From the NCBI RefSeq assembly GCF_009725235.1, contig NZ_WJFC01000025.1, positions 34,927-98,926 of the forward strand: DNA of 64,000 nt, read 5' to 3'. Below are positions 27,016-35,792 of the stretch, piece by piece. This DNA is from Scytonema sp. UIC 10036 (lineage in GTDB: Bacteria; Cyanobacteriota; Cyanobacteriia; Cyanobacteriales; Nostocaceae). The translations under genes were made by a program, and so were the position numbers. Every line of letters starts with the position of its first letter. Position 1 is the first letter of the stretch. The notes below the pieces were generated by a model. That model searched no databases. It was not told the DNA's origin and saw nothing but the letters and a program-made list of their open reading frames with translations.

Positions 27016-27834
27016 CCAAAAAGCAGCACTAGAACCAGAAATTAAAGTCACAAAGTTGCTATTCTCTGAGTCCTGTTGTTGCTGGGATTTTCGCAATGTT
27101 ATAACTGCTAAGATAGCAACTACTGTGAGGTAGATACGTCGTAACCAGACATTGCCTAATTTTAGAGCCATACGACCTCCAATTACACCACCTATGAACA
27201 TTACAGCACCAAGGATTATTCCAAGTTGATAATCTATTAATCCTTGGTTTATGAAAATAAGGGTAGCTATAAGTGAGGAAAAAATATTAATCAGTTTAGT
27301 CGTCGCTATTGCTTCAACAAAAGTCATACGAAATAACATTACATAGACGGCAGTAAGTAGAGTTACATAACCACCACTGAAAAAACCACCATAAATACCA
27401 AGTAGAAAAGTGGCTATATAGCCTGCAATTTCTGCTCTTGGTGAAGGTACCCCTTCTACTGGGACTAGTCCTGCATTATGGTTGGTAATTGAAAATAGAG
27501 CGACTGCTATCATAGAGACAGAAATAACAAGTGGCATTGTTTTTGATGGGACAACGAGAACAAGCAATGCTCCTAAAATCGATCCAATGAGCGTCAAGAA
27601 TATCAGTAATGGTAAACGTCTAGTATTAATCACGTTTTTCCCAAAAAAAGGTAGTGTTCCACCAACACTCATTAAGGTTAATGCCATCATATTAGTAGCT
27701 ATGGCAATACGCGGCTCAACTCCAAACTCAAGCATGACTGGTACAGTAATTAGGGAAGTACTCCCAGCGATCGCGCTAATAATGCTAGCTCCCAGAAAAA
27801 TTCCAGCAAGAATCAGTATTGATGAAACACTCAT
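26995..27834 (-). CDS. TauE/SafE-family sulfite exporter
   Basis: A 279-residue membrane protein with about eight hydrophobic helices. N-terminal ILAGIFLGASIISAIAGSTS and VEPRIAIATNMMALTLMSVG are the first half-repeat; LGIYGGFFSGGYVTLLTAVY and FVEAIATTKLINIFSSLIAT the second. Proteins of this family export sulfite or sulfoacetate released from organosulfonates. It sits upstream of the sulfonate-dioxygenase operon and beside an ArsR remnant. A second family member lies at 56785. The start at 27834 has only a weak ribosome-binding site. Confidence 0.88.
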   Translation of the reverse strand: MSVSSILILAGIFLGASIISAIAGSTSLITVPVMLEFGVEPRIAIATNMMALTLMSVGGTLPFFGKNVINTRRLPLLIFLTLIGSILGALLVLVVPSKTMPLVISVSMIAVALFSITNHNAGLVPVEGVPSPRAEIAGYIATFLLGIYGGFFSGGYVTLLTAVYVMLFRMTFVEAIATTKLINIFSSLIATLIFINQGLIDYQLGIILGAVMFIGGVIGGRMALKLGNVWLRRIYLTVVAILAVITLRKSQQQQDSENSNFVTLISGSSAAFWLKIMNV

Positions 27835-28527
27835 AAGATAGCAGTCTTTTATTGTTATTAATAACTATCTTGAAAGTATTTTTGCTGTTTATCAAGTCTT
27901 TTAAATTTTTCGCTCATTTTACCTACTTAGTTAGTACTAAATAAAAGTATTGGTAACAAATAAGTTGGTAAAAAAGATACTAAAACCAAATAATTAAATT
28001 GGAGTAGCAACATCTCAAGAAAGACGAAGTTAGTGGCAAAATGTTTGAAAATAAACTAGTATTCCACGATAAATATTTTCACAGCTTAAGTTGGTATAGC
28101 TCCCCAACTTTTTTGATAAGTCGAGGAGCTAGCAAATTTCAAAATCAATGTAATTCAGTACTAGTAGTTCACCACATAAGTTTTGATGGGTGAACAATTT
28201 TTCATTTCTCGTTCCTAGGTTCTACCTAGGAATGCATTACTAGAGGCTCTGCCTCGTAACAGAGGAGGCAAAGCCTCTCAATCAGGCGTTCCCAGGCGGA
28301 GCCTAGGAACGAGGTGATATAAAGTTCCGACTCATTTTCTTTTCCTCTTCCTTCGCGCTCTTTGCGTCTTTGCGGTTTTTTAATCACTCCTCAAATTCAA
28401 TGTGATGAACCACTAGAACCTCTATATACTGTGATTGATAGTGTTCAAGCTAGAGGAGAAAATGGAGATTTCAAGACGCAAAGTATAAAATTTTACTAAA
28501 ATTTTTAATAAACTTATTGGTTCGGTC
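27835..28527. other. Intergenic region with a hairpin repeat
   Basis: AT-rich DNA between TauE and a binding-protein remnant. Apart from the dispersed hairpin at 28208-28313 I see no supported gene. The 27835-28000 part probably carries the tauE promoter. Confidence 0.4.
28208..28313. repeat. Dispersed hairpin repeat, copy 2
   Basis: Starts CTCGTTCCTAGG and ends CCTAGGAACGAG, with inner GAGGCAAAGCCTC arms. Same family as 15936-16041. Confidence 0.85.
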
Positions 28528-28683
28528 TCAAGCAGCATCAATTTTAGCTAATGTTGTATCAATTGCTTTATCCCAATTTGGTGATTGTTTGATAAGTCCA
28601 AAACGAGCAAGTCATTAGGACTGGTTTATCAGTTCTTGACGATACTCTTCTGTTGAGGGTTCAAATATTAAGTGACGACAACC
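28528..28683 (-). pseudogene. Decayed C-terminus of an SsuA-type binding protein
   Basis: Minus-strand reading gives FEPSTEEYRQELINQS, two stop codons, then LARFGLIKQSPNWDKAIDTT and a final stop. It aligns with the end of the 49211 protein (QEYRTDLANQAKLLARLGLI). Truncated at the 5' side and disrupted within, so non-functional. Confidence 0.65.
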
Positions 28684-28702
28684 TAAACTTGGTACAAGTA
28701 AT

Positions 28703-29887
28703 TTATAATCGAAGACCAGCCTGTTTCATCAGAGGTAGGATGCGATCGCCAAAAAATTCTAGGTCTTTCTTAAAGTCAAAAAAGCTCAATTGCAAGCCGT
28801 TAACACCAGCCTTTTTCAACTGTACAAACTGCTCGACCACCTGTTCGGGTGTACCTATGACCTCAATGTTACCACCAATAGCCCGACGTTTCGGTGCGTC
28901 TATACCCCGGCGACCCTTCCAAGCGTAGGCATCGCTGTCAAATCTGCTAAAACCCAAAGGTGCATCTGAATCAGCATGGGCGACTATAGCATCGTGGTAA
29001 GCCCAAGTTTCGCGCTCCCTTTCGCGGCTGATTACCATAGGGTTGAGGAGCGTTCGCACCTCGCGTCCAATGTCACGTGCTGCCTGCTTGACTCTTTCAG
29101 TATGTGCAGGCAGCACTTCGATGGCACTGGCGAAGTCCGAACCCCCTGGACTGGTGATGAACACAATGTCAGAATAGCGTGCGGCAAAGGAAATGCCAGC
29201 GTCTGAGCCTGTGGCATTGACAAGCACTGGACGACCGTATTTAGGCTTAGGTGTAACGAAGGCACCATTAAGTTTCCATGAAGACTTCCCTTCAAATGAG
29301 AAATTCTCGTCGTCACCCCACAGGCGTTGCAGCACTTCAATGAACTCGGCTGCTAGTTCATAACGGTGGTCATGCTCAATGCGTTTCCAACCAAACATCT
29401 CGTGTTCAACAGCGCGGTGTCCAGTGACCACATTGATGCCCCAGCGACCCCCTGAGATATGGTCTAATGTTGCACCATACTTAGCTAAGTGCAATGGATG
29501 AATTGGCCCATATAACACATGAATAGTAGAGATTAGTAGGATCTTTTGTGTCAGGCTTGTTAGAGCAGCTGTGGTAACAAAAGAGTCCAGTGCTTGACCG
29601 TTGAACACGCCGCCATAGCCACCTTTGGGTAGCCATTGTGACAGCGCAAATACCAAGTCAAAGCCCAGCGCCTCAGCGTGCAGCACCAGATCTTTATTGT
29701 ATTCAAAGCTCCAGTCGGTGGTGCGTGGTAGTTTAGAGGCGCTCCAACCTCCTGCCTGGATTGGCAGAAATAACCCAAGCAAGACGGGCTGCTGCAATGC
29801 TTGGGAGAGGGGGCTGAGAGGAAAGTCTGTCGGAGCCGCAAAGCGATCCCAACCGACAATCGAACCGGGGCGGTGGTTAAGGGTCAT
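28703..29887 (-). CDS. SfnG/SsuD-like FMNH2-dependent sulfone/sulfonate monooxygenase
   Basis: A 394-residue luciferase-like enzyme. It opens MTLNHRPGSIVGWDRFAAPT, reaches the barrel at VLLGLFLPIQAGGWSASKLP, and has SFEYNKDLVLHAEALGFD, KILLISTIHVLYGPIHPLHL, SGGRWGINVVTGHRAVEHEM and GIDAPKRRAIGGNIEVIGTP. These are hallmark strands of alkanesulfonate (SsuD) and dimethylsulfone (SfnG) monooxygenases, which cleave C-S bonds and release sulfite or sulfinate using FMNH2. It is the last gene of a minus-strand set with a class II aldolase and a TauD-family dioxygenase, separated by a heptameric repeat. The exact substrate is not decided by sequence. Confidence 0.85.
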   Translation of the reverse strand: MTLNHRPGSIVGWDRFAAPTDFPLSPLSQALQQPVLLGLFLPIQAGGWSASKLPRTTDWSFEYNKDLVLHAEALGFDLVFALSQWLPKGGYGGVFNGQALDSFVTTAALTSLTQKILLISTIHVLYGPIHPLHLAKYGATLDHISGGRWGINVVTGHRAVEHEMFGWKRIEHDHRYELAAEFIEVLQRLWGDDENFSFEGKSSWKLNGAFVTPKPKYGRPVLVNATGSDAGISFAARYSDIVFITSPGGSDFASAIEVLPAHTERVKQAARDIGREVRTLLNPMVISRERERETWAYHDAIVAHADSDAPLGFSRFDSDAYAWKGRRGIDAPKRRAIGGNIEVIGTPEQVVEQFVQLKKAGVNGLQLSFFDFKKDLEFFGDRILPLMKQAGLRL

Positions 29888-29990
29888 CCTTCAGATTGTC
29901 TGTATAAACGGTTACGCAAATTTCTTCTACCAAATTGAAGAAGAATGCAACAGATGGTCTGGTTGAGATTAAGTCTAAGCAAGGCTTTCT

Positions 29991-30030
29991 CAATCCAAAA
30001 TCCAAAATCCAAAATCCAAAATCCAAAATG
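29991..30030. repeat. Heptameric tandem repeat (CAAAATC)
   Basis: About five units of CAAAATC following GGCTTTCTCAATC and ending CAAAATGGTAT. Same module as 10840-10875 and 55805-55898. It sits between two genes of the sulfonate set. Confidence 0.85.
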
Positions 30031-30033
30031 GTA

Positions 30034-30813
30034 TTAATCCAATAAATCTGGTTGATCGTGAGTAATTTCATCCCACAAATACTGGAATCCGCGCCAACCT
30101 GCTTCGTGAGTTCCGTTACGTTTTTGAATCCCTAAAGCGATATCGTGGTCAATAAGAATGGGTTTACCGACAGATTCTGCTAGCAATTGGGATTTAGCTG
30201 CATCTTCTAAACGGATGAACCACCAAGCGGCTTCGTCTACACTGCGTCCTACCGTTAATAATCCATGATTGCGGAGAATCACACCTTTGCGATCGCCTAA
30301 TGCTTGAGCAATGCGTTTTCCTTCACTTGTCTCCAACACAATACCTTTAAAATCATCAAATAAAGCATGATCTTGGTAGAAGGCAGCAGAATCTTGGGTA
30401 ATGGGATCGAGCAATCGACCTAGTGATGACCACGTCTTGCCATAGAAGGAATGAGCATGAGCTGCAGCAATGACATCTGGGCGGGCTTCGTGGATTTGTG
30501 AGTGAATAGCAAAAGCTGCTTGATTGAGTGCGCCATTACCTCGAACAACTTCACCTTGAGGATTGACCAGGATCAAGTCTGAAACACGAATGCGACTAAA
30601 ATGAATCCCAAAGGGATTGACCCAAAAATGGTCAGTGAGTTCGGGGTCACGGGCTGTTATGTGTCCTGCTAGCCCTAGGGCAAAATCGAAGCGAGCAAAG
30701 ACTCGTAAAGCTGCTGCCAAGCGTTCTTGGCGATGACGACGCTCTGCTTCGACAGAGGTAAAGGTTGGTGGCTTAACAAGACTACCATTGCGGACGAAAG
30801 AAGTTTGTACCAT
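30034..30813 (-). CDS. Class II aldolase/adducin-family protein
   Basis: About 259 residues from the ATG at 30813. Metal-binding histidines are visible in DVIAAAHAHSFYGKTW and GVILRNHGLLTVGRS, with LAGHITARDPE near residue 47 and FWVNPFGIHFSRIRVSDLIL as the phosphate/substrate loop region. Family members are zinc-dependent aldolases (fuculose-phosphate type), epimerases or related. Located 62 bases after the TauD-like gene, so probably co-transcribed. It may process the carbon skeleton left after desulfonation; this is inference. Confidence 0.88.
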   Translation of the reverse strand: MVQTSFVRNGSLVKPPTFTSVEAERRHRQERLAAALRVFARFDFALGLAGHITARDPELTDHFWVNPFGIHFSRIRVSDLILVNPQGEVVRGNGALNQAAFAIHSQIHEARPDVIAAAHAHSFYGKTWSSLGRLLDPITQDSAAFYQDHALFDDFKGIVLETSEGKRIAQALGDRKGVILRNHGLLTVGRSVDEAAWWFIRLEDAAKSQLLAESVGKPILIDHDIALGIQKRNGTHEAGWRGFQYLWDEITHDQPDLLD

Positions 30814-30875
30814 AATTCTCAACTGCTACTAAAGTGATTCCGGGAATCCCCCGCGCTGTTTGGCGGGGGAGGATG

Positions 30876-31841
30876 TTAAGAAAGCACTTTTACTCCTACC
30901 TTCTTGGCGTTCTTCTTCAAGACAGTTGGTAATTCATTGGTTAACGGCTCACCTTCAACCACCTGCGAGCGGAAACCATCGGGACCGACTGGAATATCAC
31001 CAGTGATAGTAGTGCGATAAAGTACGCGCTCAACTTCTATATGATCTAGATCCTGTGGAGCTAAATGTGCGGTGGCGCGGTTGTCCCAGAATGCAATATC
31101 ACCGTTGTTCCAACGGAAGCGGGTGGTGTAAGCAGGCTTGGAGATCTGGTTGAAGAATAACTCAAGCAGGAGATCGCTCTCCTGTGGTGACACGTCAAGA
31201 ATGTGCGAGGTGAAGCCAGGGTTCACAAACAATGCGCGTTCACCTGTCTCTGGATGAACCCGTACCACCGGGTGGATGGAAACCTGGGGATTAGCTGCAA
31301 TGCGCTGAGCAAGCTTGCTGTTGCTAGGTATTCGTAACCGTGCATTGAAACGATGCTCTGCTTTCAATGTGTCTGCTAGCGTCCGTAGAGGTGCTGACAA
31401 ACCCTCGTAAGCTGCGACTAGATTAGTCCACTGTGTATCACCACCAAAGCTAGGAACGTTAACTGCACGCAAAATTGACGCAGCCGGCGGGTTGACAACC
31501 GCTGTCACATCCGTGTGCCAACGGCTCTCGTAACTGGAACGGCGCAAACCATTGCGTCGCTCATAGCGGCTGCGGTCAACCGGCAGTATTTGTTCAAAGC
31601 CTTCAATCGGCTCATCCTCATGCGGATGTGCGTAGGTTACTTCGCCAAAACGAGCCGTGAACGCAATTTGTGCAGCATGATCTATGTTCTGACTCCGAAA
31701 GAACACAACTTTCCACTTTAATAGTGCTTGACGAATTTCTTTAACCGCATCATCATGCAGAGGACGCGAAAGATCCACTCCGGTGATTTCGGCACCAATG
31801 AAACCAGCTACCTGTTTGACTTCAATGTGTTTGTAGCTCAT
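30876..31841 (-). CDS. TauD/TfdA-family Fe(II)/2-oxoglutarate dioxygenase
   Basis: A 321-residue dioxygenase. The iron facial triad is visible as RWHTDVTAV (His and Asp near 108-110) and the distal His in DNRATAHLAPQD near 255, with the 2-oxoglutarate arginine in VLYRTTITGD. It opens SYKHIEVKQVAGFIGAEITG. Family members hydroxylate taurine or alkyl sulfates next to sulfur so that sulfite or sulfate is released. It is the first gene of the set with the aldolase and SfnG-like enzyme. Cytoplasmic. Taurine versus another sulfonate or sulfate ester is not resolved. Confidence 0.9.
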   Translation of the reverse strand: MSYKHIEVKQVAGFIGAEITGVDLSRPLHDDAVKEIRQALLKWKVVFFRSQNIDHAAQIAFTARFGEVTYAHPHEDEPIEGFEQILPVDRSRYERRNGLRRSSYESRWHTDVTAVVNPPAASILRAVNVPSFGGDTQWTNLVAAYEGLSAPLRTLADTLKAEHRFNARLRIPSNSKLAQRIAANPQVSIHPVVRVHPETGERALFVNPGFTSHILDVSPQESDLLLELFFNQISKPAYTTRFRWNNGDIAFWDNRATAHLAPQDLDHIEVERVLYRTTITGDIPVGPDGFRSQVVEGEPLTNELPTVLKKNAKKVGVKVLS

Positions 31842-32160
31842 ATGAATTATCCAATGTTTTACCCGTAGAGCGGTGTTCGCACTCGTTCACTTCCTTTGTG
31901 TTGCTATTAAGTGCAAGCAAGATATCGAAGGGAGCGATCGTAGCCGCAAGATTATTGTACAGTATATTGATAAATTTACCGTGTTTTTAAAATAACTAAC
32001 GCACTGATTCCTCTCTTGCAGCGCTAAATTCATTAAAACCTCGGGAAACTTCATGACTGGGGTGAGGCGAAAAGCCTCCCTGCCACTTAGGAGATATGGC
32101 ATAAGGTATTGGTAAGTCTCTCCCAAAACATATTTTGTAAGCAGCGACTCTATCTTATTC
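31842..32160. other. Intergenic region between TauD-like and glycosyltransferase genes
   Basis: Holds the promoter side of the TauD-like gene (reading leftward). A minus-strand 79-codon frame at 31887-32126 has no family resemblance and I do not call it. Confidence 0.4.
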
Positions 32161-33231
32161 CTATGTCCAGTTTTCGGGGTACATCATACTAAGGTCTTCG
32201 GTTGTACGACTAGCAAGCTTGCTGTAGACATCTTCGTAGCCATCTGTCATCTGCTTAATCGTGAAGTTTCTCAGCACATGCTCTCGGCAGGCGTAGCGGT
32301 TTAGCTCAGGCACTTTATCAATAGCAGAGAGACAGTCTTTGACTGAGCGACACAAGAATCCTGTCTTACCGTGAACAATCACTTCAGAGGTGGAGCCCAA
32401 ATTCATAGCAATCACAGGTGTACCTGTTACCATCGACTCAATCATCACCAGTCCAAAGGGTTCACGCCAGGTAATCGGGAATAAAGTCGCAACTGCTCCT
32501 CCCATCAGGAGGCTCTTTTCAGCATGGTTAGCTTCTCCCAGGTATTCAATTTGCGTTCCATCAATGTGAGGTTTGATCTGTTGCTCGAAATAATCCACAT
32601 CAACTACATCGACTTTACCTGCTATCTTTAAGTGCCAGCCCAAACGTTTAGCAATTTCGATCGCTAAATGCACCCCCTTCTCAGGTGAGATTCGACCCAG
32701 AAATGCAAGATAGGGAGACGACTCTGCCTGCGGGTAAAACTTGTAAGTCATTGGATCAATGCCGTTGTAGACAGTGGCAACGTAATTGAGTCCCACTCTT
32801 GGTTCTCGCTGCGCGTTGGAAATGCTGACAAACGGCTGAGAGCGAGCATACTTGAACACCTTTTCATTATCTGGCGTCAAGATGCCATGCAGCGTATGAA
32901 TAGTCGGTGTCTCCATCAATCTGGCGTAGGGTAGGGCAGGGTAGCCAACGTGAGAGTGAATGACATCAAACTTGTGCGCCTGTTCGTACACTTGCATTAA
33001 CTGCAGTGTTTCGTAAACGTTTGGTTCCTTAACGGTAGGGTCTAACCTCAATGCCTGTGAGTGAACAGATTCTATCTTGGCAAAACTACTCGAATCACCC
33101 GATGCAAACAGAGTCACTTCATGACCACGACGAATGAGTTCTTCAGCCAGGAGACTAACTACCAACTCAACTCCTCCATAAGCAGGAGGCGGTACTTGTT
33201 CCCATAAGGGAGAAACTTGAGCGATTTGCAT
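32161..33231 (-). CDS. GT4-family glycosyltransferase
   Basis: About 356 residues from the ATG at 33231, preferred because GAGGAG lies just upstream and because MQIAQVSPLWEQVPPPAYGG is the canonical GT4 start; upstream codons are not family-like. The acceptor domain has GVELVVSLLAEELIRRGHEV. The donor domain has LAFLGRISPEKGVHLAIEIA and EPFGLVMIESMVTGTPVIAM, which contains the conserved E-x7-E for the sugar nucleotide. Likely a cytoplasmic or membrane-associated transferase for polysaccharide or glycolipid. It has no sulfur link and is followed by rearranged DNA. Confidence 0.9.
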   Translation of the reverse strand: MQIAQVSPLWEQVPPPAYGGVELVVSLLAEELIRRGHEVTLFASGDSSSFAKIESVHSQALRLDPTVKEPNVYETLQLMQVYEQAHKFDVIHSHVGYPALPYARLMETPTIHTLHGILTPDNEKVFKYARSQPFVSISNAQREPRVGLNYVATVYNGIDPMTYKFYPQAESSPYLAFLGRISPEKGVHLAIEIAKRLGWHLKIAGKVDVVDVDYFEQQIKPHIDGTQIEYLGEANHAEKSLLMGGAVATLFPITWREPFGLVMIESMVTGTPVIAMNLGSTSEVIVHGKTGFLCRSVKDCLSAIDKVPELNRYACREHVLRNFTIKQMTDGYEDVYSKLASRTTEDLSMMYPENWT

Positions 33232-33524
33232 CATGATCTCCTCAGAATGTATACAACTAGACCTAGGGCAAACCATAGTGCTCGGCGGCACTGTAAGATG
33301 GGTTAGAGATAGAGAATTCATACTGAACCAAGAGTCCTGCAGCAAAGTCGTTAGACACTACAAAAAGCTAACCTGCTTCGCAGCACGAGCGCGTAGCTTG
33401 ACAAGGCTTTGTTTTCCCGATTCCTAACCCACTCTCTTGAAAGGCTGACCGATTGAGCAACTTCCTTAAGCGATCGCCTGGTGCCGTCTGAGGTGCCAAT
33501 GCCTCAGCGCGACTCAATGATCTG

Positions 33525-33628
33525 GCGATCGATTTCTGGTAGGCAGTCCAGCAATCCTCCAACCTGCTCAGATAGGAGCAATTGAACTACCAATGATTCT
33601 GGACTGGCTGAATCATCAGCAATTCTAA
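33525..33628 (+). pseudogene. Duplicate C-terminal fragment of an unrecognised protein
   Basis: Plus-strand reading DRFLVGSPAILQPAQIGAIE, then LPMILDWLNHQQF and stop. The same tail occurs at 35671-35774 (ending LDWLNHKEG). The similarity continues into the convergent alcohol dehydrogenase ends, so a block was duplicated. Upstream the frame is lost. The stretch 33235-33524 shows nothing else I can support. Confidence 0.5.
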
Positions 33629-33646
33629 GGTTGCTTCACTTGGATT

Positions 33647-34045
33647 TCAGGCACTCTGACCTGGCTTGAGTACAACTTTGATACAGTTGTCCTTCTTGTG
33701 TTTAAAAATCTCGTAGCCGTGCGGTGCTTGCTCTAGCGGCAAACGGTGAGCGATCGCGAACGATGGGTCGATCTCGCCATTTTGGACGCGATCGAGTAAC
33801 GGGCGCAAGTACTTATGAACGTGCGTTTGTCCCGTTTTAAATGTTAAGGCTTTGTTTATGGCAGCACCCATCGGTATCTTGTCTACAAAGCCACCGTAAA
33901 CACCAGGAATCGACACAGTGCTACCTTTGCGACAAGCCACGATCGCTTGCCGTAGCACAGGGGGGCGATCGGTTTCTAACCGCACTGCCTGTTTTGCTTT
34001 GTCATAGAGTCCCTCTAGACCCATACCATGTGCTTCCATTCCCAC
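33647..34045 (-). pseudogene. C-terminal fragment of a zinc-dependent alcohol dehydrogenase
   Basis: A 132-codon frame, [20 protein letters not shown] to [14 protein letters not shown], matches the last third of the intact gene at 35793-36971. The catalytic and structural zinc domains and the nucleotide fold are missing. Its 5' side joins an IS630-type transposase fragment at about 34040. Confidence 0.85.
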
Positions 34046-34143
34046 AGCGTCTTCTCTTTTTGACTGGCATCGCGAGCCTGTTGCAGTTGTTTCTTCAACC
34101 GGGCTTCACTCTCTTCAATCTCAAGTTTGAATGGGCGACTCAT
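34040..34143 (-). pseudogene. N-terminal scrap of an IS630-family transposase
   Basis: Minus-strand ATG at 34143 reads [20 protein letters not shown], then [17 protein letters not shown]. This resembles the N-terminal helix-turn-helix start of cyanobacterial IS630/Tc1-type transposases. It fuses directly to the dehydrogenase fragment, suggesting an IS-mediated deletion. Confidence 0.5.
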
Positions 34144-34189
34144 GGACACCTCAACCCCTTGTGTTTTACCTCCTATATTCTATGCAACT

Positions 34190-34281
34190 TCATCTCAATC
34201 TGGTATAAAGTGTGCTAGAAGCGGTAGAAGAACTCTACTAGCTTGTTACACCGTCTTTTCAACTTTGATCGATTGGTTCAT
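34190..34281 (-). pseudogene. Decayed N-terminus of an SRPBCC-family gene
   Basis: Reads MNQSIKVEKTV then stop, matching the start [11 protein letters not shown] of the intact gene at 38186-38668. Beyond the stop, TTCTACCGCTTCTAGCACA matches the coding sequence for YRFWH with a second stop. A remnant of a duplicated dehydrogenase/SRPBCC block. Confidence 0.65.
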
Positions 34282-34328
34282 GGCCATTGCCTCTTGTGCT
34301 TGTTGTGCAACCCTTGCGTTTTCGAGCC

Positions 34329-35441
34329 TCACCGCAGTAGAACAGGTTGAGCGTCGATGCGAACGCGAAAGAGCGTATACGGCTTTTGGCGCAAGTCTTT
34401 TCCCTTTTGGTATTTCGCCTGACGATGCAACTGATTTGCTGTGACGTAAAGGTATCCATCTGCCGCAACGGACATCGTATCGGGCCACAGAAGGCGGGGG
34501 TCGTGTACTACCGTTTCCCACTCCCCACCAGAACGGTGACGCAGAATCGCATTATGCTCGTAGTTCGTCGAGTAAATATACCCTGCCGCGTCTGTTTCGA
34601 GTCCATCTGCAGCACCGCCCTTGTCTCCTTCATCAATTACGGTTGCAGCAACAGCGCTATCGTCAATCGAGCGATCCACGAGTGCATCAATGGCAACACT
34701 GTAGAGCCGTCGGCTAGCAAGCGGACAGTAGTACAGGCGTGACCCGTCTGCACTAATGGCAATCCCGTCTGACCCCATTTTGATTGGCTTGGTCTTCCCG
34801 TCCGGCTGGCGTTCCAACAGTGGACGACCCTCGACGATTGGGCAGAAACTTGATAGCGCCTCAGCCTTTGTAGATGGATGATCGTGCAGCTTGCGCCAGC
34901 TCTCGCCTGATGCCAAATCTACTACAATAATTCCGTTTGCCCCTTGGTCAGACGAATCCGTAATGAATGCTATGCCTTCGGTACCGCGCCGCAGGTCGAA
35001 GCGGACATCGTTCAGGTAAGTGGTAGGCAAGGCGACATCTTGGGGAAAGAGGATTGTTTTAATAACGCGATCGCTCGTCAAATCCACACAGACGAGCTTC
35101 GGTCCACCATACTGCGTTGGCTGGAACATCGGACTGCCCGTGTCGAGAATCCATAGGCGATCGACCGGATCGACAACCACACTTTGCACAGACACCAGCG
35201 TGCCAGCGAGGTCATTTGGGTCTGTACGATTGATTGCCTCGTCAGGGTAAGCCACAGGACGACCTTCCCGGATTTCCGCCACTGTGAATGCGACCTCATC
35301 ACCCCACTTCGGAAAATTGACGAAGATGCGCCCCTGATGTGACACTGTCACGCCGGTTAGCATTGCGCCGTCAAAGTGAGCAACTGTCTCCAGTGTGCCT
35401 AACGAGTCATCGGTGGGTAACTTCTGCAACTGACTAACCAT
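34329..35441 (-). CDS. Major royal jelly/SMP-30-like beta-propeller protein
   Basis: A 370-residue propeller-type protein without an obvious signal peptide. Repeating blade segments include GVTVSHQGRIFVNFPKWGD, VVVDPVDRLWILDTGSP, GIAFITDSSDQGANGIIVVD, GIAISADGSRLYYCPLASRR and DTMSVAADGYLYVTANQLHR, a pattern of the major royal jelly protein/yellow family that is also found in bacteria near sugar or alcohol dehydrogenases. Possibly a lactonase-like hydrolase; catalytic residues cannot be assigned. It lies inside the dehydrogenase array. Function unknown. Confidence 0.85.
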   Translation of the reverse strand: MVSQLQKLPTDDSLGTLETVAHFDGAMLTGVTVSHQGRIFVNFPKWGDEVAFTVAEIREGRPVAYPDEAINRTDPNDLAGTLVSVQSVVVDPVDRLWILDTGSPMFQPTQYGGPKLVCVDLTSDRVIKTILFPQDVALPTTYLNDVRFDLRRGTEGIAFITDSSDQGANGIIVVDLASGESWRKLHDHPSTKAEALSSFCPIVEGRPLLERQPDGKTKPIKMGSDGIAISADGSRLYYCPLASRRLYSVAIDALVDRSIDDSAVAATVIDEGDKGGAADGLETDAAGYIYSTNYEHNAILRHRSGGEWETVVHDPRLLWPDTMSVAADGYLYVTANQLHRQAKYQKGKDLRQKPYTLFRVRIDAQPVLLR

Positions 35442-35526
35442 TTTTCTATGTCTCCTCTAAACGTCGGCTGTTTGAATCTCGATTCCGTCTGCTCCACGCT
35501 GGTTTACCCTAGCTTGCTTCTCCCTT

Positions 35527-35774
35527 GCTGCCAGCTAGATTGTGTGAGCTTGCTGTTTCAATTTCAGCCCTCTCAGCCCAGGATGAGCCACGCTTCTGGC
35601 AAACCATCATCGTTTTCATCGCTGTGCTGGCGATCTATGCACCATTGCTCGCATGGCTATACGTATCTGCGCGATCGCTTTCTGGTAGGCAGTCCAGCAA
35701 TCCTCCAACCTGCTCAGATAGGAGCAATTGAACTACCAATGATGCTGGACTGGCTGAATCATAAGGAAGGATAA
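35527..35774 (+). pseudogene. Frameshifted membrane-protein remnant
   Basis: One frame gives SAQDEPRFWQTIIVFIAVLA and IYAPLLAWLYV, a single transmembrane helix. The sequence then continues coherently in another frame as YLRDRFLVGSPAILQPAQIG and ends LDWLNHKEG. The second part is conserved in a copy at 33525-33628 with only conservative changes, so it was real coding sequence. The frame break near 35665 indicates decay. Family not recognised. Confidence 0.45.
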
Positions 35775-35792
35775 GGTTGCCTCACTGGGATT

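Noticed and set aside
31887..32126. A 79-codon minus-strand frame between the TauD-like and glycosyltransferase genes
   Set aside because: No ribosome-binding site, no recognisable motif, composition of non-coding DNA.
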